From Chloroflexota bacterium (GTDB lineage Bacteria > Chloroflexota > Dehalococcoidia > Lucifugimonadales > Lucifugimonadaceae), in assembly GCA_027624075.1 (NCBI GenBank), contig JAQBUH010000001.1, positions 149,150-213,149 of the forward strand: DNA of 64,000 nucleotides, in the 5' to 3' direction. The notes beneath the pieces were generated by a model. The model was not told the DNA's origin and ran no database searches. It saw only the letters and a program-made list of their open reading frames with translations. Position 1 is the first letter of the stretch, and each line of letters opens with the position of its first letter. This document shows, one piece after another, positions 31,285 through 40,147 of the stretch. Both the position numbers and the translations under genes were made by a program.

Positions 31285-31908
31285 ATGAATAGTTCCAGTG
31301 ACACCTCTGTGGCTGAAACCCCCGCACAACTGAGACCGTGGCAACGCTGGGTCGTCGAGCGGCAGGACCTGCTGACTCGTGCCGTGCCGCTTGCCATCGT
31401 GCTCGGCTTCATCACAGCCGGGATAGTCCTGTGGGCAACAGGAAGGTTTGAGGTTGAGCGCGTCGGATACGGCGGAGTCTGGTTCTTTGCATTCATCGGC
31501 GCCGCCTCCATCTTCGTGCCCATCCCGGGACTGGCCGCCGTCTGCATCGCCGCCGCGCCTGCGGTCGGCCTGAACCCGCTCATCATCGGACTGGTCGCCG
31601 GCTCCGCAGAGGCGCTAGGTGAGTTGGCAGGCTACCTCGCCGGACTGGGCGGCCGCGGATTCCTGGCGCGCAACAGGTTCTATCCCAGGTTCCGGGAACT
31701 ACTCATCCGCAGGGGAGGTCTGATCCTGTTCTTTGCCAGCATCGTTCCCAACCCGCTGTTTGACGTAATGGGCATCGCCGCCGGGAGCATCCTGTATCCG
31801 GTTAAAAAATTCCTGCTCTACATCTTTGTGGCGAAGACCATCAAATCCACAGGTGTCGCCTACGCATGCTTATGGGGCGTTACCTGGATCGAGGACCTGG
31901 CGCGTTGA
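31285..31908 (+). CDS. VTT-domain (DedA/SNARE-associated-like) membrane protein, paralog of upstream gene
   Basis: GAASIFVPIPGLAAVCIAAAPAVGLNPLIIGLVAGSAEALGELAGYLAGLGGRGF ... FASIVPNPLFDVMGIAAGSILYPVKKFLLYIFVAKTIKSTGVAYAC aligns throughout with 30538..31227. Confidence 0.72.
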   Translation: MNSSSDTSVAETPAQLRPWQRWVVERQDLLTRAVPLAIVLGFITAGIVLWATGRFEVERVGYGGVWFFAFIGAASIFVPIPGLAAVCIAAAPAVGLNPLIIGLVAGSAEALGELAGYLAGLGGRGFLARNRFYPRFRELLIRRGGLILFFASIVPNPLFDVMGIAAGSILYPVKKFLLYIFVAKTIKSTGVAYACLWGVTWIEDLAR

Positions 31909-31910
31909 GT

Positions 31911-33101
31911 ATGGATGCCCGGAGTGTGGGCGCTATTGTCCTTGCGGCCGGCTCAAGCTCGCGGATGAGCGGGACGGACAAGCAACTGATGTTGCTCCGG
32001 GGCTACCCCGTGCTAATCCACTCCCTCAGGGTGCTGGAAGACTGTGATCAGGTCGACGCGGTCTGCGTCGTGTTCTCCGAAGGCAATATCGGACCCGGGA
32101 AAGCCGCCATTGCCGCCGCGGGGCTGGGCAAAGTGGTAGCCGCGATCACCGGCGGAGTGCGCCGCCAGGATTCGGTCCGCGCAGGGCTGGGAGCACTGGA
32201 TGCGGCAGGGACTGAGTCCGGCTGGCTGCTTGTCCACGACGGCGCCAGGCCGTTTATCGACCAGTACATGATCGCTCGCGGTCTCGAAGCTGCCCGGCAG
32301 ACCGGCGCAGCCGTTGCCGCCGTCTCTCTAAAAGACACAGTGAAGCAGGTCAAAGGAGACACCGTTGTCGCCACGCCCGATCGCGCCTCGCTGAGACTCA
32401 TCCAGACGCCACAGGTGTTCAGGACGGCGCTGCTCACCGCCGCGCACGCCGCTGTAACCGCAGACGTGACAGACGATGCGTCGATGGTCGAGCAGAACGG
32501 TGGCAGCGTTTCAGTCTTCGAAGGCGACTACGAGAACATCAAGATCACCACTCCGGGCGACATGACGCTCGCCGAGGCGATCTACGACCGGCGCAGCGGC
32601 CAGCCGCGAGATGGTGTCATGAGGCGCTGGGGGACCGGTTTCGACGGACACGCGCTGGTCCCAGGCGGACCGCTTCGTCTCGGCGGCGTCGAGATACCGT
32701 TCGATATGAGACTGGAAGGCCACTCAGACGGAGACGCGCTGTTGCACGCCATCACATCAGCGTTACTCGGGGCTGCGGGTCTCGGCGACATAGGTTCTAA
32801 CTTTCCATCCTCCGACCCGGCTCTCGCAGGCATCGACAGCCTTGAGCTCCTCGCCAGGGCGCTGGGAATGGCGCGGGCCGCTGGTTGGGAACCGGAGCAC
32901 CTGGATGCTACTATCATCGCCCAGCGGCCACGCCTTTCGGGATATGTGGCAGCCATTTCAGACCGTATTGCCAGCGCGACCGGGCTCGACCGATCTGCCG
33001 TGAACATCAAGGTGACCTCTACCGACAATGTCGGCGCCATTGGTGAGGGTCGGGGCATCGCCGCGCAGGCCGTCGCAACCCTTCGAACAACCCGCCGTTA
33101 G
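31911..33101 (+). CDS. ispDF: Bifunctional IspD-IspF
   Basis: IspD: GAIVLAAGSSSRMSGTDKQLMLLRGYPVL; IspF: GTGFDGHALVPGGPLRLGGVEIPFDMRLEGHSDGDALLHAITSALLGAAGLGDIGSNFPSSDP...INIKVTSTDNVGAIGEGRGIAAQAVATL-type C-terminus. Confidence 0.95.
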   Translation: MDARSVGAIVLAAGSSSRMSGTDKQLMLLRGYPVLIHSLRVLEDCDQVDAVCVVFSEGNIGPGKAAIAAAGLGKVVAAITGGVRRQDSVRAGLGALDAAGTESGWLLVHDGARPFIDQYMIARGLEAARQTGAAVAAVSLKDTVKQVKGDTVVATPDRASLRLIQTPQVFRTALLTAAHAAVTADVTDDASMVEQNGGSVSVFEGDYENIKITTPGDMTLAEAIYDRRSGQPRDGVMRRWGTGFDGHALVPGGPLRLGGVEIPFDMRLEGHSDGDALLHAITSALLGAAGLGDIGSNFPSSDPALAGIDSLELLARALGMARAAGWEPEHLDATIIAQRPRLSGYVAAISDRIASATGLDRSAVNIKVTSTDNVGAIGEGRGIAAQAVATLRTTRR

Positions 33102-33133
33102 AGCATGGCCCCACGCCTGCAGATCAGACCAGA

Positions 33134-34504
33134 ATGCGCCTGTATAACTCAATGACCCGCACCCGAGAGGAGTTTACGCCGCTTGGCGACGAGGTCCTCA
33201 TGTATGTCTGTGGGGTCACAACCTACGACCGGCCTCACATGGGTCACGCGCTGAGCAGCATCGTATTCGATGTGCTCCACCGCTACCTGGAATACCGTGG
33301 CTTCAAGGTCCGCCGCGTCCAGAACTTCACAGACATCGATGACAAGATCATCAACCGGGCCAAGAGGGATGGTCTGACGTCCGAGGAGGTCGCAGAGGCC
33401 AACTTGCAGGCGTTCTTTGATGACATGGACGCGCTCAACGTGCGCCGCGCCACAGTGCATCCACGGGCGACAGAAGAGGTGCCTGAGATCATCGGCATGA
33501 TCTCGACGCTGCTGGACATGGGCGCCGCGTATGAGGCGAAGGGCTCGGTCTACTTCCGCGTCAGGTCGGACCCGGACTACGGCAAGCTGAGCGGCAGGAG
33601 CATCGACGAGATGCTCGAGGGGACTCGCTTCGATGTGGAGGAGAGCAAGGAGGACGCGGCCGATTTCGTGCTCTGGAAGGCCTCAAAAGAGGGCGAGCCT
33701 GCGTGGGACAGCCCCTGGGGCAAGGGACGCCCGGGATGGCACATCGAGTGTTCGGCGATGGCGAACCATCACCTCGGCAAGCAGATCGACATCCACGGCG
33801 GCGGGCTAGACCTGATCTTTCCGCACCATGAGAACGAACTTGCGCAGACAGAGACAGCCCTCGGTGTTGACCCGTTCGTCCAGTTCTGGATGCACAACGG
33901 CCTGCTCCGGCGCGCCGGCGACGAGGCAATGAGTAAGTCGCTCGGCAACGTCGTCAATGTGCAGGACGTCCTGAAGACTAACTCGCCTGACGCCATCCGG
34001 CTCTGGGTGTTGCAAAGCCACTATCGCAGCCCCTCCGTGTTGACCGAGACCAGCATCGACCGGGCGGAAACTGCGCTAAAGACGCTTAGAGCCGCGCACA
34101 CGATTAAGCCACATTCGTCAGGCGAAAGTTTCGACGCGCCCGGATTCCGGGACCGGTTCACGCAGGCGATGGACGACGACCTGAACACTCCGCGGGCTAT
34201 CGCCGTCATGTTTGACCTGAGTCACGCAATCAACCGCGCTCACGATTCGGGAGAGGATGTTTCGCCGGGCCAGCAGGTGCTGATGGAGTTGGCGTCTGTG
34301 CTTGGCCTGACACTGGATGAGCCGCATGTGCCCGTGCGGGAAGACGGCGTCGATGAGGCAGAGATCGAACGCCTCATCGAGGAGCGGACAAGAGCGCGCT
34401 CAGAGAAGCGTTGGGCGGACGCAGACGCCGTCAGGGACACGTTGCGGGAAGCCGGGATCGCCATAACGGACGGACCAGGCGGCACGACCTGGTCGAGGGT
34501 TTAG
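33134..34504 (+). CDS. cysS: Cysteinyl-tRNA synthetase
   Basis: YVCGVTTYDRPHMGHALSSIVFDVLHRYLEYRGFKV, NFTDIDDKIINRA, GRPGWHIECSAMANHHLGKQIDIHGGGLDLIFPHHENELAQTE, AMSKSLGNV. Confidence 0.97.
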   Translation: MRLYNSMTRTREEFTPLGDEVLMYVCGVTTYDRPHMGHALSSIVFDVLHRYLEYRGFKVRRVQNFTDIDDKIINRAKRDGLTSEEVAEANLQAFFDDMDALNVRRATVHPRATEEVPEIIGMISTLLDMGAAYEAKGSVYFRVRSDPDYGKLSGRSIDEMLEGTRFDVEESKEDAADFVLWKASKEGEPAWDSPWGKGRPGWHIECSAMANHHLGKQIDIHGGGLDLIFPHHENELAQTETALGVDPFVQFWMHNGLLRRAGDEAMSKSLGNVVNVQDVLKTNSPDAIRLWVLQSHYRSPSVLTETSIDRAETALKTLRAAHTIKPHSSGESFDAPGFRDRFTQAMDDDLNTPRAIAVMFDLSHAINRAHDSGEDVSPGQQVLMELASVLGLTLDEPHVPVREDGVDEAEIERLIEERTRARSEKRWADADAVRDTLREAGIAITDGPGGTTWSRV

Positions 34505-34527
34505 CCGGGGTTTAGCCGGGGTTTAGC
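34500..34527. repeat. 11-bp tandem repeat (tttagccgggg), ~2.5 copies over the cysS stop codon
   Basis: tttagccgggg tttagccgggg tttagc read directly. Confidence 0.95.
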
Positions 34528-34697
34528 TGTAACTGGCATCCAATCGCCGGATCGCCAGGGGAGCGTCTGCGCTTGCTGGCCGCGGTCAAAGGGTTCTATA
34601 CCTGGCGGGATGCGCTTTGATGGTCTACCGGTGGCTAACCTGAAAGCCGTGCAACTAATCGGCGAGAAGTGAGATCTGCTTCCCGGTTATGCGCGGG

Positions 34698-34919
34698 CTA
34701 TCCGGCGACCCGCACATTGATGATCGCAACGGCAATCCAGACCACCGCTATCACGATCGTGGCGCGGAACAGCATGCGCTCAATGCCGCGCCGTGAGCGG
34801 AATGTGCTCTCAGCCTGACCGAAGATCTGCCCGGCGTTGCCGCGGACCTGCAGCAGCAGCACGCCGATCAGCGAGAGGCTGAGAAGGAGCAGGACTATTG
34901 TGAAGGCGGTATTGCTCAT
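34698..34919 (-). CDS. secG: Preprotein translocase subunit SecG
   Basis: 73-aa two-TM protein: MSNTAFTIVLLLLSLSLIGVLLLQVRGNAGQIFGQAESTFRSRRGIERMLFRATIVIAVVWIAVAIINVRVAG. Confidence 0.85.
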   Translation of the reverse strand: MSNTAFTIVLLLLSLSLIGVLLLQVRGNAGQIFGQAESTFRSRRGIERMLFRATIVIAVVWIAVAIINVRVAG

Positions 34920-35088
34920 CGAATCTCCGGAGAAGGCGGGCCGGTCTCTTTTTCGGACTCTGGGCCGGGGGACAGCGGTTTTAGTCAGACTACTGTAACG
35001 CCTCAGGCATCGAAACGGCACTGCCCGAGCCGCGCCGTTGCCGCGCTGTTTGCCTCCGGCCACCGAGCCGCTCGACGGCAGCAGAGGT

Positions 35089-36588
35089 CTAACTCTCGGG
35101 CGGATCAGCCTTCATCGACTCCAGCTTCTCTCCCAGCATCTTCAGCACCATTGGCGGGTCGGCCTGGCCCTTCGTCTCCTTCATCACCTGACCCATCAAG
35201 AACCGCACGGCCGTCTCCTTGCCGCTCATGTAGTCATCTACGGCATTGCGGTTTGCGGCGATCGCTCTGTCAATGGCAGGTTCCAGCGACGATGTGTCGC
35301 TGACCATTCCGAGACCTCGCTCAGCGATGATCCGCTCCGGGTCTCCGCCGGTCCTCCACATCTCCTCAAACACCTGCTTGGCCGTGTTGCTGTTGATCTC
35401 CCGCTTTACGGATTTTCCTATCAGCGCAGCCAGGGCCTGGGGCTGAATTCGCGTCTCCGCGACGTCTGTTACGGACTCGGCGTTCATCAGACGGGCCATC
35501 TCCCCGTTGAGCCAGTTCACCACCTCTTTCGCAAACGCGGCGCGCTCGTCCGGGCTGTTCGTTGGCCCAACGGCTATCACGGCCTCGAAGTAGTCCGCAG
35601 TTGAGCGGGTTGAGATGATCAGCCTGGCATCATATTCGGAGAGGCCGAACTCGCTCATAAAGCGGGACTTGCGCTGGGCGGGCAGCTCAGGGAGCATCAA
35701 CCGGACCTCCTCCACCCACTCTCTGCTCACCACAATTGGAGGGATGTCCGGCTCGGGGAAGTAGCGATAGTCGTTCGCCTCCTCCTTGCTGCGCTGGACC
35801 ACGGTCTTGCCGGTTCCGTCGTTCCAGCCACGCGTCTCCTGGACGATGCGTTCCCCGGCCTCGATGGCCCGAATCTGCCGCTCGATCTCATGCTCGACGG
35901 CCCTTGCCACCGCCGAGACCCGGTTCATGTTCTTGACTTCCACCTTTGTGCCCAGTGCCTCAGTGCCCTTCGGCCGGACGCTGATGTTGGCGTCGCAACG
36001 GAATGAGCCTTCCTCCATGTTCGCCGTGCCAACGCCGATGTAACGGATGATCGACTGCAGCGACTCGATGTACGCGACCACATCCTCAGCGCTGCGCAGA
36101 TCAGGCTCGGTCACAATTTCCATGAGCGGGACGCCGGCGCGGTTCACGTCCATCAGAGCGTAACCCGTTTTGCCGTTCAGCCCATCGACGTGCACCAGCT
36201 TCGCCACATCCTCTTCCATGTGTACCCGGTTGACGCGGACCGTGTGCCGAAGGTCTCCGGGCAACTCGAGATGTCCGTTGAAGCAGATCGGCTGGTCAAA
36301 CTGCGAAATCTGGTAGCCCTTCAGCAGGTCAGGGTAGTTGTACTGCTTGCGGTCGAACTTCGTGACCTCGGCGATGCTGCAGTTAAGCGCCAGCCCGATC
36401 ATGATTGCGCTTTCGACCGCCTTGCGGTTTACGACCGGAAGAGTCCCTGGCAGCGCAAGGCTGACAGGATCGACGATAGTGTTCGGCTCTGCTGACTGGT
36501 AGTCGGCGCTGGAGACGCTGAACATCTTGCTGTTCGTGTTCAGTTGAACGTGTGTCTCTATTCCGATAACTGCTTCGTATTCGGTCAT
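35089..36588 (-). CDS. gatB: Asp-tRNA(Asn)/Glu-tRNA(Gln) amidotransferase subunit B
   Basis: MTEYEAVIGIETHVQLNTNSKMFS, FDRKQYNYPDLLKGYQISQFDQPI, VNRAGVPLMEIVTEPDLRS, EEGSFRCDANISVRP; YqeY-like C-terminus. Confidence 0.97.
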   Translation of the reverse strand: MTEYEAVIGIETHVQLNTNSKMFSVSSADYQSAEPNTIVDPVSLALPGTLPVVNRKAVESAIMIGLALNCSIAEVTKFDRKQYNYPDLLKGYQISQFDQPICFNGHLELPGDLRHTVRVNRVHMEEDVAKLVHVDGLNGKTGYALMDVNRAGVPLMEIVTEPDLRSAEDVVAYIESLQSIIRYIGVGTANMEEGSFRCDANISVRPKGTEALGTKVEVKNMNRVSAVARAVEHEIERQIRAIEAGERIVQETRGWNDGTGKTVVQRSKEEANDYRYFPEPDIPPIVVSREWVEEVRLMLPELPAQRKSRFMSEFGLSEYDARLIISTRSTADYFEAVIAVGPTNSPDERAAFAKEVVNWLNGEMARLMNAESVTDVAETRIQPQALAALIGKSVKREINSNTAKQVFEEMWRTGGDPERIIAERGLGMVSDTSSLEPAIDRAIAANRNAVDDYMSGKETAVRFLMGQVMKETKGQADPPMVLKMLGEKLESMKADPPES

Positions 36589-36593
36589 GGATG

Positions 36594-36626
36594 GTCCAGT
36601 TGGGGTCCAGTTGGGGTCCAGTTGGG
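36594..36626. repeat. 11-bp tandem repeat, 3 perfect copies (gtccagttggg), immediately upstream of gatB start
   Basis: Direct reading; gatB start codon at 36588-36586, repeat begins 5 nt upstream. Confidence 0.97.
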
Positions 36627-36764
36627 GTATTGAGAGTTGAGTGCTCGCCGGGACGGGCTAAACGGAGGAATGCCAGTGCCGCTGTTCCAATTCTGCCACG
36701 CCCGCAGCCCGCAGGCACACATGGCGGCGTGCCAATGCATATTCTCGGCCCGCGTTGGCGCTGT

Positions 36765-37409
36765 CTACCGCTCCCATGCGCCCTGGCCGATCAGCGGCAC
36801 AAACCGTACGTAATCCAGCCGTTTAGCCGATGTGCCTGTGCTGGTCCGCTCAACCACAACAAGCTGCTGCTCGTCCCGTTCACCGACCGGTATGACAAGT
36901 CTCGCCCCGACATTGAGCTGTTGGACGAGCTGCTCCGGTATCACCGGAGAGGCTGCCCCGACGATTATGCCGTCATATGGCGACCCGGCGGGCCATCCGA
37001 GTTCGTCTCCAGCCGCCAGGACCTCGACATTCCGGTACCCAAGGTCTTCCAGTTGCCTCGCCGCCGCGTCCTTGAGTGTCTTGATGCGTTCGACGCTGAC
37101 CACACGGCGAACAAGCAGGGAAAGCACTGCCGCCTGGTATCCGGAGCCTGTGCCGACGTCGAGGATGGTGTCACCAGGCTCCGGCTCGAGTTGATCGATC
37201 ATGCGCCCTACGAGCGAGGGCTGTGAGATGGTCTGGCCATCGCCAATTGGGAGCGACTCGTCGAGCCACGCCCAGCGGCTGAGGCCCGGCAGGACGAACC
37301 GGTCGCGGGGGACGCGCATGATCGCGCCGGCCACCAGTTCCGAAACCCCGGTGAACTTCAGCCGGGACCGCAGGCCCTCACGCGCCTTGCTGATGTCGTA
37401 GGCAACCAC
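36765..37409 (-). CDS. pcm: Protein-L-isoaspartate O-methyltransferase
   Basis: VPRDRFVLPGLSRWAWLDESLPIGDGQTISQPSLVGRMIDQLEPEPGDTILDVGTGSGYQAAVLSLLV. Confidence 0.93.
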   Translation of the reverse strand: MVAYDISKAREGLRSRLKFTGVSELVAGAIMRVPRDRFVLPGLSRWAWLDESLPIGDGQTISQPSLVGRMIDQLEPEPGDTILDVGTGSGYQAAVLSLLVRRVVSVERIKTLKDAAARQLEDLGYRNVEVLAAGDELGWPAGSPYDGIIVGAASPVIPEQLVQQLNVGARLVIPVGERDEQQLVVVERTSTGTSAKRLDYVRFVPLIGQGAWER

Positions 37410-37760
37410 TGTCTCGTTATCCCGTCCAACCGGCCACTTGTCACGCGTTCGCGGCCTCGCTCAAGAGGATTCACAGGGCAATCCCGCGGGCAATCCCAGG
37501 CCGGGCCGGTAACCGGAGCATATCCCCGCGTTGTCCCTGCCGGTAGCTTGCAGCCTGTCCATTCCGTGAGGAAGGGCAGGCGCGCTGGCAGGCCGCACTC
37601 CGACCTGCCGTGACCCGGACTTTTTTCCGCCAATTGCCGCCATTAGCCTCACGAAACCCGGCCCAATGCACGCTCAAACACCGCTCCATCGCACTGACAC
37701 CAGCTTCGGTTCGTAGCGACGAAATTCGTTGACTGCCCCGGCCCCCACCCATAGAATTGA

Positions 37761-37785
37761 ATACCTGACCAAATGAGTCAGGAAT
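37761..37785. promoter_or_regulatory. IscR type-1-like (Rrf2-family) operator upstream of suf operon
   Basis: ATACCTGACCAAATGAGTCAGGAAT, dyad with half-sites ATaCCTGAC / ATtCCTGAC, close to the published IscR type-1 consensus ATASYYGACTRWWWYAGTCRRSTAT; ~42 nt upstream of sufB. Confidence 0.65.
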
Positions 37786-37827
37786 ACCTTCGCTCAAACG
37801 AACTTGGCCGTCAGGCAGGTCCATTGC

Positions 37828-39303
37828 ATGACCACTTCATCGAAACAACCTCAGAAGATCTCCCGGAATACCGACCTTTCTGACCAGGAGTACAGGTGGG
37901 GTTTCGTCACAGACGTGGACGCCGACATGGCCCCAAAGGGCCTGAGCGAGGACGTCGTCCGGTTCATCTCAGCCCGCAAGAGCGAGCCGGAGTGGCTCCT
38001 TGAGTGGCGGCTGAAGGCGTACAGGCACTGGCTCACGCTACAGGCCAGCGATGCCGAGCCGAAGTGGGCGAAGGTGAAGTACCCGCCAATCGACTACCAG
38101 GACATGTTCTACTACTCGGCGCCAAAGAGGGCCGAGGACGCTCCGCAAAGCCTGGATGAGGTGGACCCCGAACTGCTTGAGGCGTTCGAGAAGCTTGGCG
38201 TGCCGCTGCATGAGAGGGAGAAGCTGGCGGGGGTCGCGGTTGACGCCGTTTTCGACAGCGTCTCCGTCGCCACGACGTTCGCCGCCAAGCTCGAGGAGCT
38301 CGGGATAATCTTCTGCTCGTTCAGTGAGGCGGTGAAGAACCATCCCGACCTCGTCCGGAAGCACCTGGGCAGCGTCGTCCCATACACAGACAACTTCTTC
38401 GCCACGCTGAACTCGGCTGTATTCAGCGACGGCTCATTCGCCTATGTCCCGCCCGGGGTCAGGTGCCCGATCGAGCTGATGACCTACTTCCGCATCAACA
38501 CAGAAGGCTCAGGCCAGTTCGAGCGCACGCTGATCATCGCCGATAAGGGCGCCTTCGTCAGCTACCTCGAGGGGTGCACGGCGCCGATCAGGCGTACAAG
38601 CCAACTCCACGCGGCGGTCGTCGAGCTTGTGGCGCTGGACGACTCCGAGATCAAGTACTCGACTGTCCAGAACTGGTTCCCGGGAACGAAGGAAGGCGTT
38701 GGCGGCGTCTACAACTTCGTCACCAAGCGCGGCAGGGCAGACCGGGCGGCAAAGATCTCATGGACGCAGGTTGAGACCGGGTCCGCCATCACATGGAAGT
38801 ACCCGAGCGTCATCCTGCGCGGCGATAACTCGGTCGGTGAGTTCTACTCGGTGGCGTTGACCAACAACTACCAGCAGGCAGACACCGGCACAAAGATGAT
38901 CCACATCGGCAAGAACACGAAGAGCACCATCGTCGCGAAGGGCATATCAGCCGGTCACGGTCAGAACACCTATCGCGGCCAGGTCAAGATCATGCCGGGC
39001 GCCGAAAACGCCACGAACCACACACAGTGCGACTCGCTTCTGATTGGCGATAAATGCGGCGCGCACACGGTGCCTTACATCGAAGTGCAGAACCCAACGG
39101 CCCGGCTTGAGCACGAGGCATCGACTTCAAAGGTCAGCGACGACCAGCTCTTCTACCTGATGCAGCGAGGCATCTCCGATGAGGAGGCGCACCACATGAT
39201 CATCACTGGCTGGAGCCGTGACGTTATCAAAGAGCTGCCTTTCGAATTTGCGATGGAGGCAAGCCAGCTGCTTAAGGTTTCGCTGGAAGGCGCGGTCGGC
39301 TAA
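37828..39303 (+). CDS. sufB: Fe-S cluster assembly protein SufB
   Basis: [97 protein letters not shown]. Confidence 0.97.
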   Translation: MTTSSKQPQKISRNTDLSDQEYRWGFVTDVDADMAPKGLSEDVVRFISARKSEPEWLLEWRLKAYRHWLTLQASDAEPKWAKVKYPPIDYQDMFYYSAPKRAEDAPQSLDEVDPELLEAFEKLGVPLHEREKLAGVAVDAVFDSVSVATTFAAKLEELGIIFCSFSEAVKNHPDLVRKHLGSVVPYTDNFFATLNSAVFSDGSFAYVPPGVRCPIELMTYFRINTEGSGQFERTLIIADKGAFVSYLEGCTAPIRRTSQLHAAVVELVALDDSEIKYSTVQNWFPGTKEGVGGVYNFVTKRGRADRAAKISWTQVETGSAITWKYPSVILRGDNSVGEFYSVALTNNYQQADTGTKMIHIGKNTKSTIVAKGISAGHGQNTYRGQVKIMPGAENATNHTQCDSLLIGDKCGAHTVPYIEVQNPTARLEHEASTSKVSDDQLFYLMQRGISDEEAHHMIITGWSRDVIKELPFEFAMEASQLLKVSLEGAVG

Positions 39304-39357
39304 CGAGCGGCTAACTTACACAGACCGGGACGAATTGGACCGAGGCCAGGAACAGAG

Positions 39358-40140
39358 ATGCTAGAAGTTACCAACCTTCACGCCCGCGTAGTCGATGCCG
39401 AAGACGGTGAAATCCTCAAGGGGTTGAACCTTACGGTCAAGTCCGGCGAGATCCACGCCATCATGGGCCCGAACGGCAGTGGAAAGAGCACGTTCGCCAA
39501 TGTGCTGGCAGGACGGCCTGACTACGAGGTTACGGAGGGAGATATCAAGCTCGATGGCGAGAGCATCCTCGAGACGCCGCCTAACGAGCGAGCCCACAAG
39601 GGCATCTTCCTGGCGTTCCAGTACCCTGCGGAGATCCCGGGTGTGCGGCCGTGGCAGTTCATGAAGGCTGCGCTCGATTCCCGCAACGAGGCGCACGGCG
39701 AAAAGAAGCTGAGCGTCCGCGAGTTCTCGAAGCTATTTGACTCAAAGGTCGCCGAGGTCAAGATCAATCCTGACCTGATGAAGCGCTCATTGAATGAAGG
39801 TTTCTCGGGCGGCGAGAAAAAGCGCAATGAAATGCTGCAACTCGCCATCCTGGAGCCTCGGCTTGCGGTCCTGGACGAAACCGACTCCGGGCTTGATGTC
39901 GACGCAATGGGGATCGTTGCGAATGCGGTAAACGCCCTGCGGTCTCCCGAACGCTCTTTCATCATCGTCACCCACTACGTCCGGCTGCTCCACCACATCA
40001 CGCCAGACATCGTGCATGTCCTGGCAGACGGCCGGCTTGTCGAGACAGGCGGCCCCGAACTGGCTGAAGAGGTGGAGCGAGAGGGCTACAAGAGGTTCCT
40101 TTCCGGGCAAGAGGCGGAGCCCGCGCCCGCAGGCGCTTGA
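39358..40140 (+). CDS. sufC: Fe-S cluster assembly ATPase SufC
   Basis: Walker A GPNGSGKSTFANVLAG, AFQYPAEIPGV, signature GFSGGEKKRNEMLQ, LDETDSGLDVDA. Confidence 0.97.
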   Translation: MLEVTNLHARVVDAEDGEILKGLNLTVKSGEIHAIMGPNGSGKSTFANVLAGRPDYEVTEGDIKLDGESILETPPNERAHKGIFLAFQYPAEIPGVRPWQFMKAALDSRNEAHGEKKLSVREFSKLFDSKVAEVKINPDLMKRSLNEGFSGGEKKRNEMLQLAILEPRLAVLDETDSGLDVDAMGIVANAVNALRSPERSFIIVTHYVRLLHHITPDIVHVLADGRLVETGGPELAEEVEREGYKRFLSGQEAEPAPAGA

Positions 40141-40147
40141 GTCACAT

